DNA of 8,842 nt. It comes from Promethearchaeota archaeon (GTDB taxonomy: Archaea > Asgardarchaeota > Lokiarchaeia > Sigynarchaeales > SOKP01). The position numbers and the translations under genes were made by a program. This document shows positions 6,247 through 8,842 of this stretch, piece after piece; the first letter of the stretch is position 1; each line of letters opens with the position of its first letter. The notes under the pieces are model-generated. The model made no database searches, was not told the origin of the DNA, and worked only from the letters and a program-made list of their open reading frames with translations. The stretch spans positions 1 to 8,842 of the forward strand of contig JAEOTJ010000060.1 in the NCBI GenBank assembly GCA_016839905.1. Reading direction: 5' to 3'.

Positions 6247-8842
6247 AGTAATAATCGATACTAGCACCGTGATCTCTGCCACTTATTGGGTAGGAACAAC
6301 TAGAAAGATATTGGAATATGCTAAATCAAAAAAGGACATTCTTTTTTACACACCTGACATAATTTATGAAGAATTAAAGCGATTTTATATTAAACACTAT
6401 TCAAAAATTTTTACAAGGGTAAGCATTGATAAAATATTTGATCTTGATAAAATTATTGATAATACTCTTACCGAATGGGGAATTGAAATAATCCCTAAAA
6501 AAGAATATGAGCAATTCCGAGAAGAAGCTTCAAAATACTTTAGATATGATAAACATAAAAATGATGTCATATTTATTGCTTGCGCACTTCTGAAAGACAG
6601 TTATATCCTCTCTGGTAATAAAGACCATTTCAAGAGATATGGCAAGAAATACTTAAGTAATAGAAAGTTTAGGGCATTACTATTAAACACGTATAATGAT
6701 GCATCTAAAGTATTAAATATTAATAGAAAATCCAATATAAATAATGATGACCTTAAATATAAAAAATGTCTATTAGGTCCTCAAATTGCTGAAAAGATTT
6801 TAAAAATTTATTTATCAAGTAGAAAACTCCCCGAAAGCATCAATTTTTTAATTAATAACTATAATATGCACTTCTTATTTCCAAAAAATGTTTTTGAATA
6901 TGCTTTAAAACATATTAAATTAAATTATAATGAGAGATATTATGATATTCTCTTGTATTTTAGAGAGATTATAGCAAAAGAAGAAGAATTATCATTTTCA
7001 GATAATGTCCGATGGACTCTTAATGGCGTGAGGGATTCAATTAAAAAACCAGAAAAAGGCATTGCTCACGGTTATTTGGATTTAACTTATTTGCATCGGG
7101 CAGATTATTTAATAGTATCAAAGCAAAATGTTAAAGTTTTTAAAAAAATAGCACGAGATTTAAAAACTCCTGCTAAAAACTTGAATGGGAATAATGGTCA
7201 TGTAGTTGATGAGGATTATTTCTTTAGGATTAATTCACTTCAACAGTTATTTGAAGAAAATATAGATATAAGACCAAATGATTTAGTATTTTCTTCTCGA
7301 CACGATGATTTTAATGTGGAAGAGACTCATGATGAGTCTGGGATTGTGAATGCCATAATTCCAAAACTGGAGTCTGTTAATCTTTTAGGATTAACAGAGG
7401 AAGATGATTTAATATCAAAGAAAGAGAGTTTAAGTACATTCAGGTTAAAAAGGTATAATGTTCGGAATGGAAAAAAACCAAATATAAAAAAAATTAATAA
7501 ATTATTATTGAAAGATTTTAAGAAAAATCCCAAAAACGGTCATAATTTTAATCCAGAGAAGAAATCCGTGTTTATACCTTATAATAAAATTGAATTGCAT
7601 CCGAAAGTTAATAAAGTCTTTGAAGATATTGAAACAAATGAAATCTATACTATCTTTTTAGACTCTTATATAATTAAACAGATTTTTGATGAATATCAAG
7701 AAAATAAAAAAACCATTTCTCCAAAATTGTTATATTTTGCTTCTCAAGGAAATCGATTGGTATGTAGTCCAGGAGTATTTGTAAAATTAGAACAAGAAGG
7801 ACATGGTGAATTTGTCAATGAAATGTTGGAGAAAGTAATTAATGTTCCAAAATTTATTGATGTCATTGAATATATTCGAGATTATCACGAATTATTTTAT
7901 GATATAGACTTAAGAAAACTCTCTGATAAAGATTTCTGGGGTGCTTATGTTCAATTTCATAGGAATATCGCATACCACATAAAAGCAGATTATTTGATTG
8001 TGCCTAAAGAGATTAAAATTAATTATTTTAATAGGAAATTCTATAAAATCAGCATCCTTTCTATGAATGGTAATAATCTTTATAAAAAAGTTAAATGTGA
8101 GACATATAAGAGATTTTTGGATAGATTTGAACTCAAGGAGAAAGAACGACTAAAATCGAATGTTAGCTTAAAAGAATTTGATGATAAATTCGTTAATTAT
8201 TATTTTGATAAAAGCTTGGTTCCTGAATGTTTAGAAAATGTTCAAGAAACATTGGATGCAAAATTAATAGATGAAATTCAGTCTTTCTGGCTAAATTTGA
8301 TCATTGAAAATGATTATAAAGAATCTTTTTTCGTTTCAAATATTATTAAGGTTTTTATCAAAACTTCGCAACTTGAGAAAGATTTAAGAATATATTTAGA
8401 ATATGATGAAGGATTTAATAAAATAGTTTCAAAGAGAGATTTCTTTTCTAATATAAATGAATACATAATTGAAGTAAAGGGATTATTCCAAAAGATATTT
8501 GATTTGCAGTATAAAATCAGTTTTATCAATTCTCAAGAATTATTTGATTTGATTTGTAAGATGCGAACACTTATTGTTAATTATGTTGACCTAAACTATC
8601 TTGCGGAAAAATCGAAAAATGAGAATTCGACAATCAAAATTGATGTTGAATATTATTCAAAAAAAACCATCCCCATTTATAGGATTAAAACCTCTAAAAA
8701 GGAGTTAACTGAGGCTAAAAAATCAGCAAAAGGTTCCTTAAAGCGCGTGAAGGGCAAGAAATTCATTAGGACATGGGATAATTTAATCTTAATGATCGTG
8801 GGGCTGGTTTTATGCATTTTATCAGGAATGATAATATTGCCA
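6239..8842 (+). CDS. Giant multi-PIN protein with C-terminal membrane anchor (C-terminus cut by window edge)
   Basis: One frame stays open from the ATG at 6239 to the window end: 868 codons. PIN copy 1 (residues 1-150) resembles COG1569/PIN_3-type toxins: MIEVIIDTSTVISA with D7, YTPDIIYEELKRF with E44/E45, KHKNDVIFIACAL with D109, and ILSGNKDHF, where N127 replaces the usual fourth Asp. Copy 2 (about 180-310) keeps the strand pattern (FLFPKNVFEYALKHI at 212-226, LDLTYLHRADYLIVSK at 280-295) but lacks the first Asp. Copy 3 (about 468-605) has IFLDSYIIKQIF (D475), CSPGVFVKLEQE (E518/E520), LSDKDFWGAYV (D563/D565) and KADYLIVPK (582-590). A basic low-complexity linker joins copies 2 and 3. Residues 615-800 are helical and end in RTLIVNYVDLNY (776-787), HepT-like. 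K/R-rich 827-845 precedes a membrane helix (848-868), so the PIN part should face the cytoplasm. PIN domains are metal-dependent ribonucleases; RNA cleavage by copy 1 is expected but not shown. Confidence 0.8.
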   Translation, partial: MIEVIIDTSTVISATYWVGTTRKILEYAKSKKDILFYTPDIIYEELKRFYIKHYSKIFTRVSIDKIFDLDKIIDNTLTEWGIEIIPKKEYEQFREEASKYFRYDKHKNDVIFIACALLKDSYILSGNKDHFKRYGKKYLSNRKFRALLLNTYNDASKVLNINRKSNINNDDLKYKKCLLGPQIAEKILKIYLSSRKLPESINFLINNYNMHFLFPKNVFEYALKHIKLNYNERYYDILLYFREIIAKEEELSFSDNVRWTLNGVRDSIKKPEKGIAHGYLDLTYLHRADYLIVSKQNVKVFKKIARDLKTPAKNLNGNNGHVVDEDYFFRINSLQQLFEENIDIRPNDLVFSSRHDDFNVEETHDESGIVNAIIPKLESVNLLGLTEEDDLISKKESLSTFRLKRYNVRNGKKPNIKKINKLLLKDFKKNPKNGHNFNPEKKSVFIPYNKIELHPKVNKVFEDIETNEIYTIFLDSYIIKQIFDEYQENKKTISPKLLYFASQGNRLVCSPGVFVKLEQEGHGEFVNEMLEKVINVPKFIDVIEYIRDYHELFYDIDLRKLSDKDFWGAYVQFHRNIAYHIKADYLIVPKEIKINYFNRKFYKISILSMNGNNLYKKVKCETYKRFLDRFELKEKERLKSNVSLKEFDDKFVNYYFDKSLVPECLENVQETLDAKLIDEIQSFWLNLIIENDYKESFFVSNIIKVFIKTSQLEKDLRIYLEYDEGFNKIVSKRDFFSNINEYIIEVKGLFQKIFDLQYKISFINSQELFDLICKMRTLIVNYVDLNYLAEKSKNENSTIKIDVEYYSKKTIPIYRIKTSKKELTEAKKSAKGSLKRVKGKKFIRTWDNLILMIVGLVLCILSGMIILP

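Noticed and set aside
7327..7533. Minus-strand open frame within the PIN gene
   Set aside because: Phe-rich product is the antisense of the AAA/GAA-rich linker between PIN copies 2 and 3.
8314..8529. Minus-strand open frame near the 3' end of the PIN gene
   Set aside because: Antisense shadow of a continuous frame that runs unbroken to the window end.
6239..8842. Idea that 6247-8842 is a long non-coding stretch or several broken genes
   Set aside because: Reading from ATG 6239 gives 868 uninterrupted codons with recognisable PIN motifs; the frame was checked at several points up to the last base.
1..8842. tRNA, rRNA or riboswitch genes
   Set aside because: Gaps between genes are mostly under 85 bp and AT-rich, and I saw no cloverleaf, kink-turn or conserved RNA core in them.

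Overview
The window looks archaeal. It is AT-rich, has archaeal-type TATA elements (TTTATATATA) about 53 nt ahead of two start codons, uses purine-rich Shine-Dalgarno sites and at least one TTG start, and encodes a NosD-type beta-helix surface protein joined to calcium-binding thrombospondin type 3-like repeats and a Kre9/KNH-like secreted protein. This mix is familiar from Asgard archaea (Lokiarchaeia-like genomes). That placement is an inference from gene content only; no rRNA or other marker gene is present.

Left part (1-1115). A secreted Kre9/KNH-like protein runs off the left edge on the minus strand (start at 637, with its own TATA box at 691-700). Upstream of it, on the same strand, is the C-terminal part of a CPBP-family intramembrane protease (703-1056). 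It lacks its N-terminal helices and has Cys where the family has Arg in the EExxxR motif. Its open frame ends at 1069-1071. The open frame of the plus-strand beta-helix gene reaches back to 1026, so two genes without proper 5' ends meet head to head at about 1026-1071. This looks like a rearrangement scar.

Middle (1116-5539), plus strand, gaps of 10-20 bp. The 801-residue beta-helix/TSP3 protein has a C-terminal membrane anchor but no signal peptide. Two adjacent small proteins (3532-4011 and 4032-4490) are diverged tandem paralogs sharing a YSLxDLKAG core. A 344-residue protein (4505-5539) follows, with an N-terminal CxxC-x10-CxxC zinc ribbon and a C-terminal winged-helix-like region. I do not recognise a named family for the last three.

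Right part (5540-8842), plus strand. A putative internal promoter (5561-5569) precedes two small charged proteins (5622-5924 and 5950-6246) that share a short motif. The second overlaps by 8 nt a very large gene (6239 to the window end, at least 868 codons). Read in full, that gene encodes an N-terminal PIN ribonuclease domain with most catalytic residues, two further PIN-like copies that are progressively degraded, a helical region ending in a HEPN/HepT-like RTLIVNY motif, a basic stretch and a C-terminal membrane helix.

The right part has the layout of a toxin-antitoxin module (small upstream gene overlapping a PIN gene). Its toxin-like partner is a multi-PIN protein apparently tethered to the membrane with its nuclease domains in the cytoplasm. 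Together with the zinc-ribbon protein and the tandem paralogs it forms an all-plus-strand cassette that I cannot match to a described system; it is the best candidate here for something new.
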